Shown: piece by piece, positions 45,249-56,251 of the stretch
How positions within the stretch are numbered: position 1 is the stretch's first letter
How the letters are laid out: every line of letters starts with the position of its first letter
Assembly: GCF_022605165.1 (NCBI RefSeq)
Contig: NC_063069.1
Span: 4,588,001-4,652,000, forward strand
Length of the DNA: 64,000 nucleotides
Direction of reading: 5' to 3'
DNA from: Purpureocillium takamizusanense
Taxonomy: Eukaryota; Ascomycota; Sordariomycetes; Hypocreales; Ophiocordycipitaceae
The notes under the pieces: model-generated
What the model was told of the DNA's origin: nothing
What the model saw: only the letters and a program-made list of their open reading frames with translations
The model's database searches: none
Position numbers and translations under genes: made by a program

Positions 45249-47360
45249 TTACCTTCGGTTCTTTTTGGACTTCTTGCTGCCCCGTTCGTCGCCGTCGCCG
45301 CCGGCCTTTCTCTTCTTCCGTCCTTCTTCCAGCAGTTGCTTCATGCCACCCGTAGCCTTGAACTTGGGGTTGGACGGGTCGATGGCGAACTCGTGGCTGT
45401 CAAAAACAGCCTTGAAACGGTCGTCGCCCACGTCCATGGCAAAGTCCTCCTGCAATCCGCCGCGTTCGTCGCCACCCTTGCTCTTGCCCTTCTTGCCCTT
45501 CTTGCTCTTCTTCTTCTCCGCGCGCATGATTTCGTTCATGTCAAAGTGATCCAGGTGATCGGCCTGGTCACCGTCACCGCCTTCTGCCATGACTTTGCTG
45601 AGCTGGGCCTTTTGCTGGGCCGACTCTGCTTCGGCAGCCTCCCGGGCTTGGCGTTTCTTAAGTCGCTCCTCCTTGCGAACGGATGACTTGGACACAGGGG
45701 CGGCGTCCTCAGTGGTGAAGAAGGGATCATCAAAGCCAAGATCATCGCCAGTTTCCACGCGATCCACCTTGGGCTCCTCGACGTCATCCTCGTGGTCTGT
45801 CCGCTTCGCCTTAGCCGCCTGTCGTTTCCGTTCCTTGCGCTCCTTTTCCTTGCGCTTGTACTTTTCGATGGTGGTCTCCTCCTGTTCAGAGCTCTTGGCT
45901 TTACTTTCTGCGAGGGCGGGTGCAAAAGTGATTTCCATCTCTCCAATCGGTCCATCCTTGGAAGCCTTGGTCGTCGGCTCATCCGTCAGACCGAGCGCCT
46001 CGCGCATCTTCTTGCGCGCCAGTTCCTTCTTTGACAGTTTAGGTTCAGCGGCAGCAGCAGCAGCCGCATCCTCGCCGCCGCACTCGGCAGCTTCGTCCAC
46101 CTCGTCGTCGTCTTCTGTGTCGCTTGCCAAATAGGCGCGCAGGTCGTTCTCTTCCAGCTCGGCTCGGCTTCCGCTAAACGCTCGCTTGAGGGCATCCTTG
46201 CGGGACGCCTCCTCCGGGTGCATATCCCACGTGAGTTTCACCTTGGAACTCTGCAGCGCGTTTGTGACGAAGTCTACGGGCTTGTACGTGCTGGGGACCT
46301 TGTCGCACACGTCTCTGGGCTCGTCATCAAAAGTGACATCATCGGGAATGAAGCGCAGGTCGATGAAGTTGGAGGAAGACTGGTATTCTGTGCCGTCGGT
46401 CGCCTCATAGATTAATTGTGCCGTCTCAGGGCTCGAGCAGACCATGACGGCATAGTAGTAGCGCAGGCGATCCAGCTGGTACGATCGCAAGGCGTCGCTG
46501 TCAAAGTCTTGGTCGTTGCCCTCCTTCATGAGCTCCTTTTTGATCCTTTCGTCGGCGCTTTCGCTATCGCTGTCGTCACTGCCGCTATCGTCCTCGTCGC
46601 TACTATCGTCCTCGTCCTTGGCCTCATTCTTGAAAAGCTCCTTGGGCGGACCTTCGAGCTCTTCCTGTTGCATGCGCTCTTTGCCGAACTCACTGGGGTA
46701 TACAGAGATGTTGAGTATTCGGCCGGAGTTGGGTGGGATGAAGCTGGAGAAGAGAGCCATTAGGTCGGTCGACTTGACGTGATCCCAGTCAAGGTTGACA
46801 ATGGCTATGCGGTTCGTGACCTCGCCGCTCTCTACTTCAGCTTGGTCGTCTTGGAAGCGCTGCATGTCGCCTTCGGTCTCGACCGCCGCCTCTTCGTCTT
46901 CCTCGTCAGAATCGTCCGAGTCGGCGTCAGAATCGTCCGAGTCGGCGTCTGACTCGGACGACGAGAAGCCGCCATCTCGCGCAGGGTCGTGTTTCTTCAG
47001 GTTCGACTTCTCGTGCGCTTCTCTCAGCTCTCGTTGAACGAGCTCGTCATCGTCAACCTCGTCGTCGTCGTCTTCAGAGTTTTGCGAGTCGTGGTCTTTG
47101 TCTTGGTCATCTTCGGCCTGATACAACCGCTGAAGGGCCTTCTTCTTCGCGTCAGACTTGACCTTGCGACCATAACGGTCTACCCGGGCGGTCGCAGTGA
47201 AGTCGTCGTCATTGAGCATGCCGGCAAAGCGCTTGTCGAGGGTCGTTTTTGTTCGCTTCTTGGACGGCAAGCGGAACCGCGGGTCCGTTTCGAAGCTTGC
47301 GAATCGCGCATCCGCGATGCGGCCCGCAGACGAGGCTGCATCCTTCTTTTGGCCTTTCAT
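45249..47360 (-). CDS. ESF1: ESF1 pre-rRNA processing factor
   Basis: Intronless, 703 aa, typical length. Nucleolar protein needed for early 18S rRNA processing in the small-subunit processome. The N-terminus MKGQKK...DARFASFETDPRFRLPSKKRTKTTLDKRF and RVDRYGRKV match the family. Acidic Ser/Asp tracts ([21 protein letters not shown]) precede an RRM-like central part (NRIAIVNLDWDHVKSTDLMALFSSF; ISVYPSEFGKERM). Then come YYAVMVCSSPETAQLIYEATDGTEYQ and the conserved LRFIPDDVTFDDEPRD and LTWDMHPEEASRK. A Lys-rich coiled segment leads to the C-terminal NUC153 motif FDSHEFAIDPSNPKFKATGGMKQLLEEGRKKR. Identification secure. Confidence 0.95.
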   Translation of the reverse strand: MKGQKKDAASSAGRIADARFASFETDPRFRLPSKKRTKTTLDKRFAGMLNDDDFTATARVDRYGRKVKSDAKKKALQRLYQAEDDQDKDHDSQNSEDDDDEVDDDELVQRELREAHEKSNLKKHDPARDGGFSSSESDADSDDSDADSDDSDEEDEEAAVETEGDMQRFQDDQAEVESGEVTNRIAIVNLDWDHVKSTDLMALFSSFIPPNSGRILNISVYPSEFGKERMQQEELEGPPKELFKNEAKDEDDSSDEDDSGSDDSDSESADERIKKELMKEGNDQDFDSDALRSYQLDRLRYYYAVMVCSSPETAQLIYEATDGTEYQSSSNFIDLRFIPDDVTFDDEPRDVCDKVPSTYKPVDFVTNALQSSKVKLTWDMHPEEASRKDALKRAFSGSRAELEENDLRAYLASDTEDDDEVDEAAECGGEDAAAAAAAEPKLSKKELARKKMREALGLTDEPTTKASKDGPIGEMEITFAPALAESKAKSSEQEETTIEKYKRKEKERKERKRQAAKAKRTDHEDDVEEPKVDRVETGDDLGFDDPFFTTEDAAPVSKSSVRKEERLKKRQAREAAEAESAQQKAQLSKVMAEGGDGDQADHLDHFDMNEIMRAEKKKSKKGKKGKSKGGDERGGLQEDFAMDVGDDRFKAVFDSHEFAIDPSNPKFKATGGMKQLLEEGRKKRKAGGDGDERGSKKSKKNRR

Positions 47361-47939
47361 TATGCCGTCGTCAGGCGTCTACGAAAAGCTCTTGGTGGTG
47401 CAGTCGCAAATCGTCGGTGGAGGGGTTCTGGCGCCCAGCGCAAGAAAATCGGCGGCGACATCACGCAGTGCACAGGGCGACCCTAGATTATTTTTTTCTG
47501 CCAAGCGGTGAGCCAGTCTGGGGGAGCAAGCCAGTGGGGTGTCCCACTGCAGATGCGGGACTCGGGATCTCAGGGCTGCTATGGATGCATCGGTACAGAG
47601 GGGTTGCACCTACGTGATACGGCGGCAGCCTGGTGGGGGTTCTGCGCTGGGAGTCGGGGACTTTCCAGTGGAGGCTCCAGCTTCCAGGTTCAATCCCACA
47701 ACGCCCATGCACCCACCACCACAGTCACCACCAATCACACTGCATTGACGATATAACTGCGACTTCGGTATTCATCAACTTGTTCGCCCCAGCACCCGAC
47801 AAGAAAGGGATTACAGTTGTCCCTCGATCGCTCTCGTGATATAAACGCGCTGTAAAGAACGTATATGTGTGCATAGTCTGCCCATCTCACGCGGTCGAGC
47901 TCGCCTTCAGCCCACCACCACTCGCTCTCGACTTCGGCA
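47361..47939. other. ESF1 upstream region
   Basis: Between the ESF1 start and the 3' end of the next minus-strand gene. A GGTTCAATCCC string near 47690 resembles a tRNA B box, but no A box or cloverleaf could be built. No gene called. Confidence 0.55.
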
Positions 47940-48916
47940 TTAAGTGAATTGACCAGCGCCCAGCAAAGCCGAGACGAGTGCGCCTGTTACGACCCCAAAC
48001 AGACTTGGCCTGATATTGGGAGCTGCATCTTTCTCGTCTGACTCTGCCGTGGCACTGCCACTTTGCTGCCCCGAGGCGGCCGTCGACCCGCTGTGCGTCC
48101 GTTGTTGGGCCTTGTCCGACTTTTGGTACACGAGAGCCACCACGGGCGCAGCCGTCACAACAGTCAGGCCCGACGTGTCGGAGGGGTCGATCTTGCGCGT
48201 CTTCGTGCGGTAGCTCGTGTCCGTCCCGGTGATGAGAACGACGGGTTGCGTCAGGGACGCGCCCTGGAAGCTCGTCACCGTGACAACGTCTTCGGTTGGG
48301 ATCAGGACCAGGCAGACCTCGGAGTAGCTGTGCGACAGAGGGCCGATAGATGATGAACAGAATGCCGCCGAGTCCGCCTTCCAGCCGCTAGACATACGAT
48401 GAGACCGGTGGTATCGCGATGGGTTGGCAGAGGAAGCGCAACGTACCTCGGGCAGCACCACGCCAACGTCTCCGATTCTTCGAGCGGCTTCACGTACGCC
48501 TCGATCATGGACACGTGTCGGACACCGCCGTCTGGCTCATCGTCGGATTGAAGCGCGGTAAACACCCCCGAGGCACTCCTCCCCGAGGCGCCTCCTCCGA
48601 CAATAGTCCCCGCCGTCGTCCAGCCTGAGGGGCAGTAGATCCCTGGAGAGCGGTACATGACGTTGCCGTTATGCGGCGTTGCCGAGAGTTTGGCGAGGCT
48701 CGAGTCCCATTCCTTGCCGTTGGGGATGCAGCCCTCGAACTTGGGCGCACCGCACGTCGGATACCCATAGATCTGGGCCTCCGAATCGCCCTGATGTTGC
48801 GAGGCGATCCATTTGTAGTCTAGGCTGGTGGCACACGACGGAGCGGCGGTGAAGGTCGTCGTCAGCGGTCCGAGATTGATGAGGCTGTAGCCCAGATACT
48901 CGGCTGCGGTGGGCAT
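47940..48916 (-). CDS. Hypothetical protein with C-terminal membrane anchor, 2 exons
   Basis: Exon 1 48916-48447, intron 48446-48388 (GTACGT...CTAG, 59 nt), exon 2 48387-47940; 305 aa. The splice joins WCCPS to GWKADSAAFC in phase. The N-terminus (MPTAAEYLGYSLINLGPLTTTFTAAPSCAT) has no classical signal peptide. Several Cys (PTCGAPKFEGCIPNG; GIYCPSGW; WCCP; FCSSS) suggest an oxidised, lumenal or extracellular domain. A Ser/Thr/Gln-rich linker (SGSTAASGQQSGSATAESDE) precedes a hydrophobic C-terminal segment (LFGVVTGALVSALLGAG), which could be a tail anchor or a GPI-type signal. Resembles conserved but uncharacterised fungal proteins. A missed 5' exon encoding a signal peptide is possible. Function unknown. 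Confidence 0.7.
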
Positions 48917-51421
48917 GGCGGGCTTGCGCGATGGTGTATATGGCCGACTGCAATTGCAGAGTCTCGCGATTTGGACTGAAGATCAGAAGGGGTCCTGCTG
49001 CGTCGCGCGGTGGCCTGACAAAGCTGCTTTGTGTCTCATCACGCGAGCTCTTGTCGTCGCTGGAATGGAGACGTCGTTCAAATAGGACGGCCATCGACCA
49101 CATCTGCCGTAGTTCGCATACCGACCATACCTACTACTATTGGTAAAGACCCCTTGTTGGCTTTCAATGCGGGGGAACGAGCCAACCTCGCAGATCTACA
49201 GACACCACCACCCAGTGGCACAACACCATTAACCACATAGCCGGCCCCCTTGGCGTTGTAGAGCACTCCGGCGCAGCACATGAAGGTTGCTGCAGAGTGT
49301 CGCGTCTGGCACACCAATCGGAAAGTCGAAATCAACGGTTAAAGTCGACACGCTTGTGTGCACTTGCGCTGGCTCACCGTCAAGCTTGTTCAGCTCTTGC
49401 AGCAATGAGCCTCTCAAGATGCCGTTATATCCGCCCAGGCACACAATTGTCGGCAAAATGAGACAGGGCCTCGTCACCAGCTGCTGTGCCTGGCCGTGGT
49501 CGTTGATGAAACACGGCGGATTTGATCCGTCATCTTGCACGGATGCGTTTGCCCCCTCGTGCAGACAACTATATGGAGTTGCCCCAACACTCCAGTCATC
49601 AATGACAAGTCGCCGCTTTCGAGCCGTAGTAAGACATCCCTTCACAATATCCTTTTGGCCTCAGGCTCGCCCTCGCTACCACTCATGCAGCTGTTGAAGT
49701 CGCTCTACAGCGGGGCGGACCGCGAATAAGTACATTGGGTGAACGCCCCAGCGCATTGAGTAGTTGTCAGATCGTGCAGAGGCCAATGCGCACTACCCAC
49801 GTCGACTTACAAGCTGCGTCGTCTTGGGAACTGCGCACCCCTGTACTGCAGAAACCTACTTGATGCAGTCAAGTTCAGACCATTTGGCCCGTGGAAAGGC
49901 ACAAGCAACCCCGTTGACCACAGAATTTGTCATGGGCATCGTTGAATGGCCAAAGTGTGTCACCAGATCAGCCCAGGCTGTCGACAGCGTCGTGCTGGCA
50001 GACAAGTCGCGGGCCGTCGCCGATGTCTGTGACCGTGCGTAAGCTTCACGTTCGGCGCGGTCTCAACAAGAGGTTTCTTTCACAGCCGCCATGTCCAGTG
50101 ATGCGATGTGCAGGTCGGATGTGGTACGCGTCATGTAAAGCACACCAAGTCCGAAGTGAGGTCGACGATGAACTTTGACATTCCGCGCAAGCCCCCGCCA
50201 TCGCCATGCAAACTCTCTTGTCGGACATTGCCTCTTTAGGGCACAGGGAGACATTCGCATCCGCTTGTCCGCACAGAGAGAAATCCTGCTCAAAGTTTTC
50301 CGCGAAATTCAGTTGTTCGTACGTAGGGGACCTCGATGCCTGGGCGCAGACGTGCAGCCGGGGAAGCTTGGCATACACCTGGCCACGAGAAACCAGGCTA
50401 ACGCCAGAGTATCTCGTCGAATGTTGAAGAACAATGAATGAGGGGATCACAGACGCGTTCAGGCGATGCTTGTTAGCGTACGGGAGATCGCCAACGCCAG
50501 GGTTGGTAGGCTAGGGGCGAGTCGACTCAAGTCGAGTCGTCCAGACTTCAAAGCCGGTCGCGAGACTCGAGTCCACGAGTTGCACCAACATAACACGTGT
50601 GAGGTGAGAGTTCAGGTGGAGAACGTTGCCTTGATTCCTGTCGCTCGCATGAATGACTGAAATTATACGAGTGAGACGGAGCGGAACTGGATCTGAAACG
50701 CCGCGCCCATGACTGCACGCACTAACCCATATGGCCTGATATCGCGATGCTACGTAAGTCACTGCTGCTACCTAGCGCGGGCCGGCCTGCACACGGATGG
50801 CAGAAGGACAAGCAGGTACAGTAATAAAAGTACATGCGGCCACGGTACAACAGAAATCTCGTAAGTTGCCTCGGCCTTGGTCTGCGGCGTCCCCCCGTTC
50901 TGGATCGTTTCTCCGCTGGCGGGCGAGCGAAACCCGGGCTGCCCAGTGCGTTCAAGGTTCGTTCGGCCTCCAGACGGCAAGGCACACCACACCAGCAGAC
51001 AGCATGCATTCGATGATCAAGCTTGGCTACGTATACGTACTAGGCATAAGTTACAGACAGGGTCGGTCGGCCATGGCCCAGCCACGTGACGCTGACTCGT
51101 GTGTGAAACAGCTGGAACACATATGATGCGGGGCTCTGCTCTCTCTCCAAGAGCAGAGCAGGGAAGAGCATCTGCTGCGCAAGCCGGTCCGGTTCACGGC
51201 TTTTGCTCCCATCCTGTCTTATGCGCCTGTTGGTGTTTGCTTGTTGCCCTGCGCACTTGCAGCCGGCAGTTACATACCCCGACGATCCGCCTGCGTCCGG
51301 CAGGCTCGCCTCTCTCCCGACCAACATGTGAAATTGGCTATTCGCCGCCGCAATCAGTCCATTGATTCGATAGCTCCTTGCACATAGTGGCTCGTCAGGC
51401 AAGCAGTAGCAAGCAAGCGCC
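48917..51421. other. 2.5 kb intergenic region with possible coding relics
   Basis: Minus-strand frames at 49229-49645 and 50046-50450 read like protein but carry no family motif, and the first lacks an ATG. No intact gene could be built. Possible decayed gene or mobile element. Confidence 0.45.
49078..49645 (-). pseudogene. Unresolved coding-like stretch, possible gene relic
   Basis: One frame (49645-49229) reads without ATG: GCLTTARKRRLVIDDWSVG, then YSCLHEGANASVQDDG, then LILPTIVCLGGYNGILRG and ELNKLD. An intron GTGAGC...CTGCAG would join NKLD to ATFMCCAGVLYNAKGAGYVV in phase, in a second frame running to 49078. The amino-acid pattern looks protein-like (balanced composition, hydrophobic strands), but I recognise no family and the 5' end cannot be resolved. 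Low confidence. Confidence 0.25.
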
Positions 51422-52095
51422 ATGGCGCCTCCGCTGCCAGATGTGCGTGCCAGCTCCCCCTCCCACCCTCTCCCTTTCCACCTGGACCATGATCGCGCGC
51501 ATACATACATACATACCTACTTCATACAAAGTACATAAGGATGCCAACGCGCCGACTAACGCTGCTGGGGCTGGTGACAGATGACGGCGTCGCTGCAGGC
51601 ACCCCCCTTGCTGAAGGACGAGGTCGACATGACCACATTCAACCAGATTGCCGAGATCGACGACTCGGGCAACAGCTCCTTTTGCATCTCGCTATACTTT
51701 GACTTCTTTGGCCAGGCCGAGGATACCTTCAAGTCGATGCGCTCTGCCCTGTATGCCTCTTCGCCGATGGACCCCAGCGGCCTTGCCGCTTCCCGCAAGA
51801 TGACGCTCACGCGAGACGCAGGGACGTACAAGACTACGACAGGCTCTCCTCACTCGCGCACTACATCAAGGGCTCGTCAGCGACGGTCGGCCTCTTCAAG
51901 ATCCACGACGGCTGCGAGCGTATCGAGCGCTTCAGCAAGCAGCGCGTGGGCGGCGGCGCCGTGACCTCGCCGCAGGACGCTCAACAGCAACAGAGCACCC
52001 GCCAGATCCGCGACGTGCTGGCCGCGCTGCAGGAACACAACAAGAGGGCCGAGGGCGCCTTCCGGCGTCATTTTGGCATGAAGACGGAAGCGTGA
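51422..52095 (+). CDS. YPD1: Histidine phosphotransfer protein YPD1, 3 exons
   Basis: Exons 51422-51442 (7 codons, MAPPLPD), 51581-51750 and 51822-52095; introns of 138 nt (GTGCGT, branch CTAAC, CAG) and 71 nt (GTATGC...GCAG); 154 aa. It relays phosphate from hybrid histidine kinases to the response regulators of the SSK1/SKN7 type in the osmotic and oxidative stress pathway. The HPt four-helix bundle is visible: MTTFNQIAEIDD, ISLYFDFFGQAEDTFKSM, then LSSLAHYIKGSSATVGLFKIHDGCERIE with the phospho-acceptor His77 and the following K-G-S-S. The end is IRDVLAALQEHNKRAEGAFRRHF. Without the second intron the frame breaks before the His motif, so a longest-ORF call would miss the active site. The 21-nt first exon is the least certain part; an internal ATG at 51581 exists. 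Confidence 0.88.
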
Positions 52096-52468
52096 GCGTG
52101 AGGCCTACCTACCATGTTGCACACGGCGTCGGCGTTTACGGGTTGCACTTGGGTGTGCTGTGTGTTTCTTGCTCGTCTTCTTCGAAGTCTTTTTCGCGAT
52201 GGCAAGGGCGTTGATTACACTGTCCACGATGCATGGACGATAGCGGCGTGCCAAAATTGAAAGCGAGTGGAGTGCCGGTGGCGGTTTAGGATGTCGCGAC
52301 ATGATTGCCATAGAGATCAACGTGCTTTGTAATTGTGTTAGATTGCCAGTGCCGCCTCAGGCGTCGAACTGTTGATGCAAGAAAGATGCAATAAGTTGCT
52401 TGCCAATTAAAATACTCGTGTTATTGGAAAGCAAGGCAAAGTTGGTTCCAATGTCGAGACCCAACATG
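52096..52468. other. YPD1 3' flank
   Basis: Non-coding flank between YPD1 and the retroelement insertion. Nothing else seen. Confidence 0.6.
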
Positions 52469-53115
52469 GCGTCAACTATTCCGTTAGTTAGTTAGTGTAT
52501 TTTCCGTCCAGCGGCCGTGAGGCCGCTCAGGTCCCTAGGGGGCACAGGACGTGCTGAGCTAGTGGGTCTATCCTACGATATCGATACAGGTTCTGGTGGG
52601 TCTCCCAGAGATTACCTCCACGTCTCCCTTCATCTTCCCATCGCGAAAAGTAAACAAACCACCATCCAGCATTTCATCGGCTCTGAGGCGCTCCAATTCG
52701 TGCTCGATGCCCGTCAGCGGGTCGTTCAAGCGTGGCATCTAAATGCCGTACTCTACTGGCCTCAAGAGAGGCCTTCGTCGGAGGCTGCGAGAGCAGCCTC
52801 AATTGACCTGGGCGGGCAAAGGGTGTTGCCGCACCCTCCGCCTGGACGGGTCACAGAGTGAGAAGTAACAAAAGAAAGAAAGGGAGCGATCACCATTCGC
52901 CTAGTGGCGAGGACATACCCATTCGAAGAACGAGCTTGCCTTCGCCAGCTCGACGAACTTGTCGAAGTCTCTGCCTATTGCACGATTGACTGCCGCAGTC
53001 GGTGAGGGTGCCAGCCTCATCCGATGTCGCGGCAGGATCTTTCGGCAATAGAAGAGATGACTGGGTTCTTTACGTCGGCCACACGAGCATGATAGCCGCG
53101 CGTCAACTATTCCGT
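52469..53115 (-). mobile_element. 5'-truncated LINE (non-LTR retrotransposon) copy with 16-bp target-site duplication
   Basis: The 16-bp direct repeat GCGTCAACTATTCCGT occurs at 52469-52484 and exactly again at 53100-53115, bounding 615 bp. Read on the minus strand, the insert opens in a frame carrying CSCGRRKEPSHLFYCRK, the C-x-C...H-x4-C motif found near the end of LINE reverse transcriptase polyproteins, then FVELAKASSFFEW and a stop at 52901. It ends at the other side in a (TAAC)n-like tail directly against the duplication. Position of the coding tail, 3' simple repeat and target duplication all fit target-primed insertion of a 5'-truncated copy. The clade cannot be named from so short a piece. 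Confidence 0.75.
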
Positions 53116-53299
53116 CTCGGCAGTTGATCACGCTTCAGGGTAGCCGACCCTTGCCAGAGTGGGCCCTGGGTCGGCAATCGGTGTTCATCGTCACCGAGCT
53201 GCGGCGGGACGCCAGAAACTTTTTTGGATTTTTTTTCCTTTCAAGCACTGCGACACCGTCTCCGACGGCTGCTTCCACCAACAAACCACCACCACAGCC

Positions 53300-55774
53300 A
53301 TGGCGACACGAAACCCCAAGCGGCAATCGCTGCCGCACAAGCAGGGGAAGACGGAGATTCGCCAGCAAAAAAGAAAACGAGACCAAGACGACCTACAACA
53401 CCTGGAGACCGCCGTTGCCCAGCTCGACCCCAACTCGACCGACATCAAGGCCTTTGCCGACCTCCCGCTCTCGCAGGCCACAGCCAAGGGCCTGAAGGCG
53501 TCGCACTTCCAGACTCTGACTGATGTCCAGCAGCGCGCCATCCCGCTCGGCCTCAAGGGCCGCGACATTCTCGGCGCGGCCAAGACCGGCAGCGGCAAGA
53601 CGCTGGCCTTTCTCGTCCCCGTCCTTGAGAAGCTGAACCGCGCGCAATGGACAGAATTCGACGGCCTCGGCGCCCTCGTCATCTCCCCGACCCGTGAGCT
53701 CGCCGTCCAAATATTCGAAGTCCTGAGGAAGATCGGGCGCTATCACAGCTTCTCGGCCGGCCTCGTCATCGGCGGCAAGAGCCTCAAGGAAGAGGCCGAG
53801 CGGCTGTCAAAGATGAACATCCTCGTCTGCACCCCCGGGCGCATGCTGCAGCATCTGGACCAGACGGCTGGCTTTGACGCAGACAACCTGCAGATTCTGG
53901 TCCTCGACGAGGCCGACCGTATCATGGATATGGGCTTCCGGTCCGCCGTCGACGCCCTCGTCGAGCACCTGCCCAAGACGCGGCAGACGCTCATGTTCAG
54001 TGCCACACAGAGCAAAAAGGTCTCAGACCTGGCGCGATTGAGTCTCAAAGAGCCCGAATACGTTTCCGTGCACGAGGCGGCGACCACGGCCACCCCGACG
54101 AACCTCCAGCAGCACTACATTACGACGCCCCTCCCCGAAAAACTCGATACCCTATATGGCTTCATCAAGGCCAACCTGAAGAGCAAGATCATTGTCTTTC
54201 TGAGTTCAGGAAAGCAAGTACGTTTTGTGTACGAGAGCTTTCGACACCTGCAACCCGGTATTCCCCTGCTGCATCTCCACGGCAGGCAAAAGCAAGTCGC
54301 GCGGTTAGAAATCACCTCGCGATTCACAGCGGCCAAGCAGACATGTCTTTTTGCGACCGACGTTGTCGCTCGAGGCATTGACTTTCCCGCCGTGGATTGG
54401 GTGATTCAGGCCGACTGCCCAGAGGACGTCGACACATATATCCACCGTGTAGGCCGTACAGCCCGCTACGAGAGCAATGGGCGTGCCGTGCTGTTCCTCG
54501 ACCCGAGCGAAGAGCCCGGCATGATAAAGAGATTGGAACAGAAGAAGATTCCCATTCAAAGGGTGAATGTCAAGGAGAAGAAGAAGCGCAGCATCAAGAA
54601 CGACCTTCAAAACATGTGCTTCCAAAACCCCGACCTCAAGTACCTTGGTCAAAAAGCGTTCATAAGTTACACCCGCGCCATTCATCTGCAAAAAGACAAG
54701 GAGATTTTCAAACTCAACAAGCTGGACTTGGATGGGTTCGCCGCCGCATTGGGTCTCCCGGGAACGCCGCAAATCAGGTTTCAGAAGGGCGAGGATGTCA
54801 AGAAAATCAAGAACGCGCCCCGAGATGGCATGTCAAGCGGCTCCGAGTCGGAGATGGACTTGGACGGGGAGAAGCCAAAGAAGAAGAAGAACGAGGTCCG
54901 GACAAAGTACGACAAGATGTTTGAGCGACAGAACCAGGACGTCCTGTCGAGCCACTACTCCAAGCTTGTCCTCGACGGGGCCAAGCAGGCGCAGGATGAT
55001 TCCGACGACGACGACTTCCTGGCCGTCAAGCGTCGCCTCAACGACGAGGACCTGGACAAGGAAGCCGGCAAGGGCCACATCGGCGGAGCCAAGGTCATTC
55101 ACGGGCTTGGCGGTGAAGAGCCCTTCGTCGTGGACTCGAAGCGCCGCGAAAAGGCGCTCCAGTCCAAGAAGAAGATGCTCAAGTACAGGGGCAACCCGAG
55201 CAAACTCGTGTTCGACGAGGACGGGAACGCCCACGAGATTTACGAGCTGCAGAACGAGGAGGAGTTCAAGCAACAGGGCCCCGTCGACGAGCTGCGGCAA
55301 CAATTTGTCGAAAGCGAGTCAGCGCGCGTCCGCGAAGCCGACGTGGACGACAAGCAGCTCGCTCGGCAGCGCAAGCGCGAGAAGCGCGAGAAGAGGAAGG
55401 CGAGGGAGGCTGCGGAGCTCGCCGGCCTGGACGGACGCGAGGCAGGCAGCGACGACGACGAGGCCCCGCGACTGGTGTCCGCTGGCGACGCCGCGGACGA
55501 GGACCCGCTGGCACTGCTGCGGTCGCTCCCCGTGGGTGGCGACGACGATGGCGAAGACTCCGGGGCGGAGCCGCCGCGCAAGAAGGCCAAGAAGTGGTTC
55601 CAGCGCGACGACGACTCGGATGCCGACTCGGACCGCGAGGCGCGCGAGAGGAGCAAGGCCAAGTCCAAGCCGAAGACCAAGACAAAGGGCAAGGGCAAGG
55701 TCTTTGAGGTTGCGGACGAGCCCGAGACGCTGGAGGACCTGGAGGCCCTGGCGACGGGTCTGCTGGATGGGTGA
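53300..55774 (+). CDS. DBP4: ATP-dependent RNA helicase DBP4 (HCA4)
   Basis: Intronless, 824 aa from the ATG at 53300; the frame is open upstream but [15 protein letters not shown] is the family-like start. DEAD-box helicase of 18S rRNA maturation that frees U14 snoRNA from pre-rRNA, nucleolar. Motifs: FADLPLS...[19 protein letters not shown] (Q motif), AKTGSGKT (94-101), PTRELA, TPGRM, DEAD (203-206, [12 protein letters not shown]), SAT (234-236), then RecA domain 2 with [22 protein letters not shown] and [10 protein letters not shown]. The DBP4-specific tail follows: [31 protein letters not shown], then a Lys/Asp-rich extension with coiled coil ending [20 protein letters not shown]. Identification secure. 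Confidence 0.96.
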   Translation: MATRNPKRQSLPHKQGKTEIRQQKRKRDQDDLQHLETAVAQLDPNSTDIKAFADLPLSQATAKGLKASHFQTLTDVQQRAIPLGLKGRDILGAAKTGSGKTLAFLVPVLEKLNRAQWTEFDGLGALVISPTRELAVQIFEVLRKIGRYHSFSAGLVIGGKSLKEEAERLSKMNILVCTPGRMLQHLDQTAGFDADNLQILVLDEADRIMDMGFRSAVDALVEHLPKTRQTLMFSATQSKKVSDLARLSLKEPEYVSVHEAATTATPTNLQQHYITTPLPEKLDTLYGFIKANLKSKIIVFLSSGKQVRFVYESFRHLQPGIPLLHLHGRQKQVARLEITSRFTAAKQTCLFATDVVARGIDFPAVDWVIQADCPEDVDTYIHRVGRTARYESNGRAVLFLDPSEEPGMIKRLEQKKIPIQRVNVKEKKKRSIKNDLQNMCFQNPDLKYLGQKAFISYTRAIHLQKDKEIFKLNKLDLDGFAAALGLPGTPQIRFQKGEDVKKIKNAPRDGMSSGSESEMDLDGEKPKKKKNEVRTKYDKMFERQNQDVLSSHYSKLVLDGAKQAQDDSDDDDFLAVKRRLNDEDLDKEAGKGHIGGAKVIHGLGGEEPFVVDSKRREKALQSKKKMLKYRGNPSKLVFDEDGNAHEIYELQNEEEFKQQGPVDELRQQFVESESARVREADVDDKQLARQRKREKREKRKAREAAELAGLDGREAGSDDDEAPRLVSAGDAADEDPLALLRSLPVGGDDDGEDSGAEPPRKKAKKWFQRDDDSDADSDREARERSKAKSKPKTKTKGKGKVFEVADEPETLEDLEALATGLLDG

Positions 55775-56251
55775 TGACAGACGTGGAAAAGGGCGGTAGG
55801 GCTGGTTGATACCCCCCGCGGGCGCCGTGGTCATGTAGATAGATACCCGCGAATACACGCGTCTGCTTTGGAGCTTTTGACGAACGTGAAGTCGCACGTC
55901 TGGGCTGTATGATGCGACGGATGGCGGCGCCGGATGCGAGGCTTCCCGATCCGTGCACGCCCCAGAAACGGGAGAAAGAAGGGGAGCAGGGGGAGAGAGT
56001 CAACAGTCCAAAGATCAAGAGAGTCACGAAGCTTGCATTGATTGTCTTTCCTGGCTATGCAACACCGAAGCACCTTATTCACCGAAACCGAAACCGAAAA
56101 CAACATAAAGCCCAATCAAATCCAGAGTGCCCGCGTAGCCTGCGTGCGCCTGTCTCCCTACCGCCCGCCTGCCCCTCGACGGGAGCTTCTATTTACAGAC
56201 TTCTTTCTTCTGCTGCATCCAGCCTCGCACCGCCCTGGCGCGTCCGTCCGC
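55775..56251. other. Convergent intergenic region
   Basis: 3' flanks of DBP4 and the SUN-domain gene. No other feature seen. Confidence 0.6.

Noticed and set aside
45336..46782. Several plus-strand frames inside ESF1
   Set aside because: Antisense shadows of the acidic and Lys-rich ESF1 coding sequence.
47620..47702. tRNA-like B box GGTTCAATCCC
   Set aside because: No A box, acceptor stem or anticodon arm could be folded around it.
52575..52745. 57-codon minus-strand frame beginning MPRLNDPLTG
   Set aside because: Lies inside the LINE insertion downstream of its stop; short and probably untranslated tail of the element.
53393..55698. Minus-strand frames opposite DBP4
   Set aside because: Shadows; DBP4 motifs account for the region.
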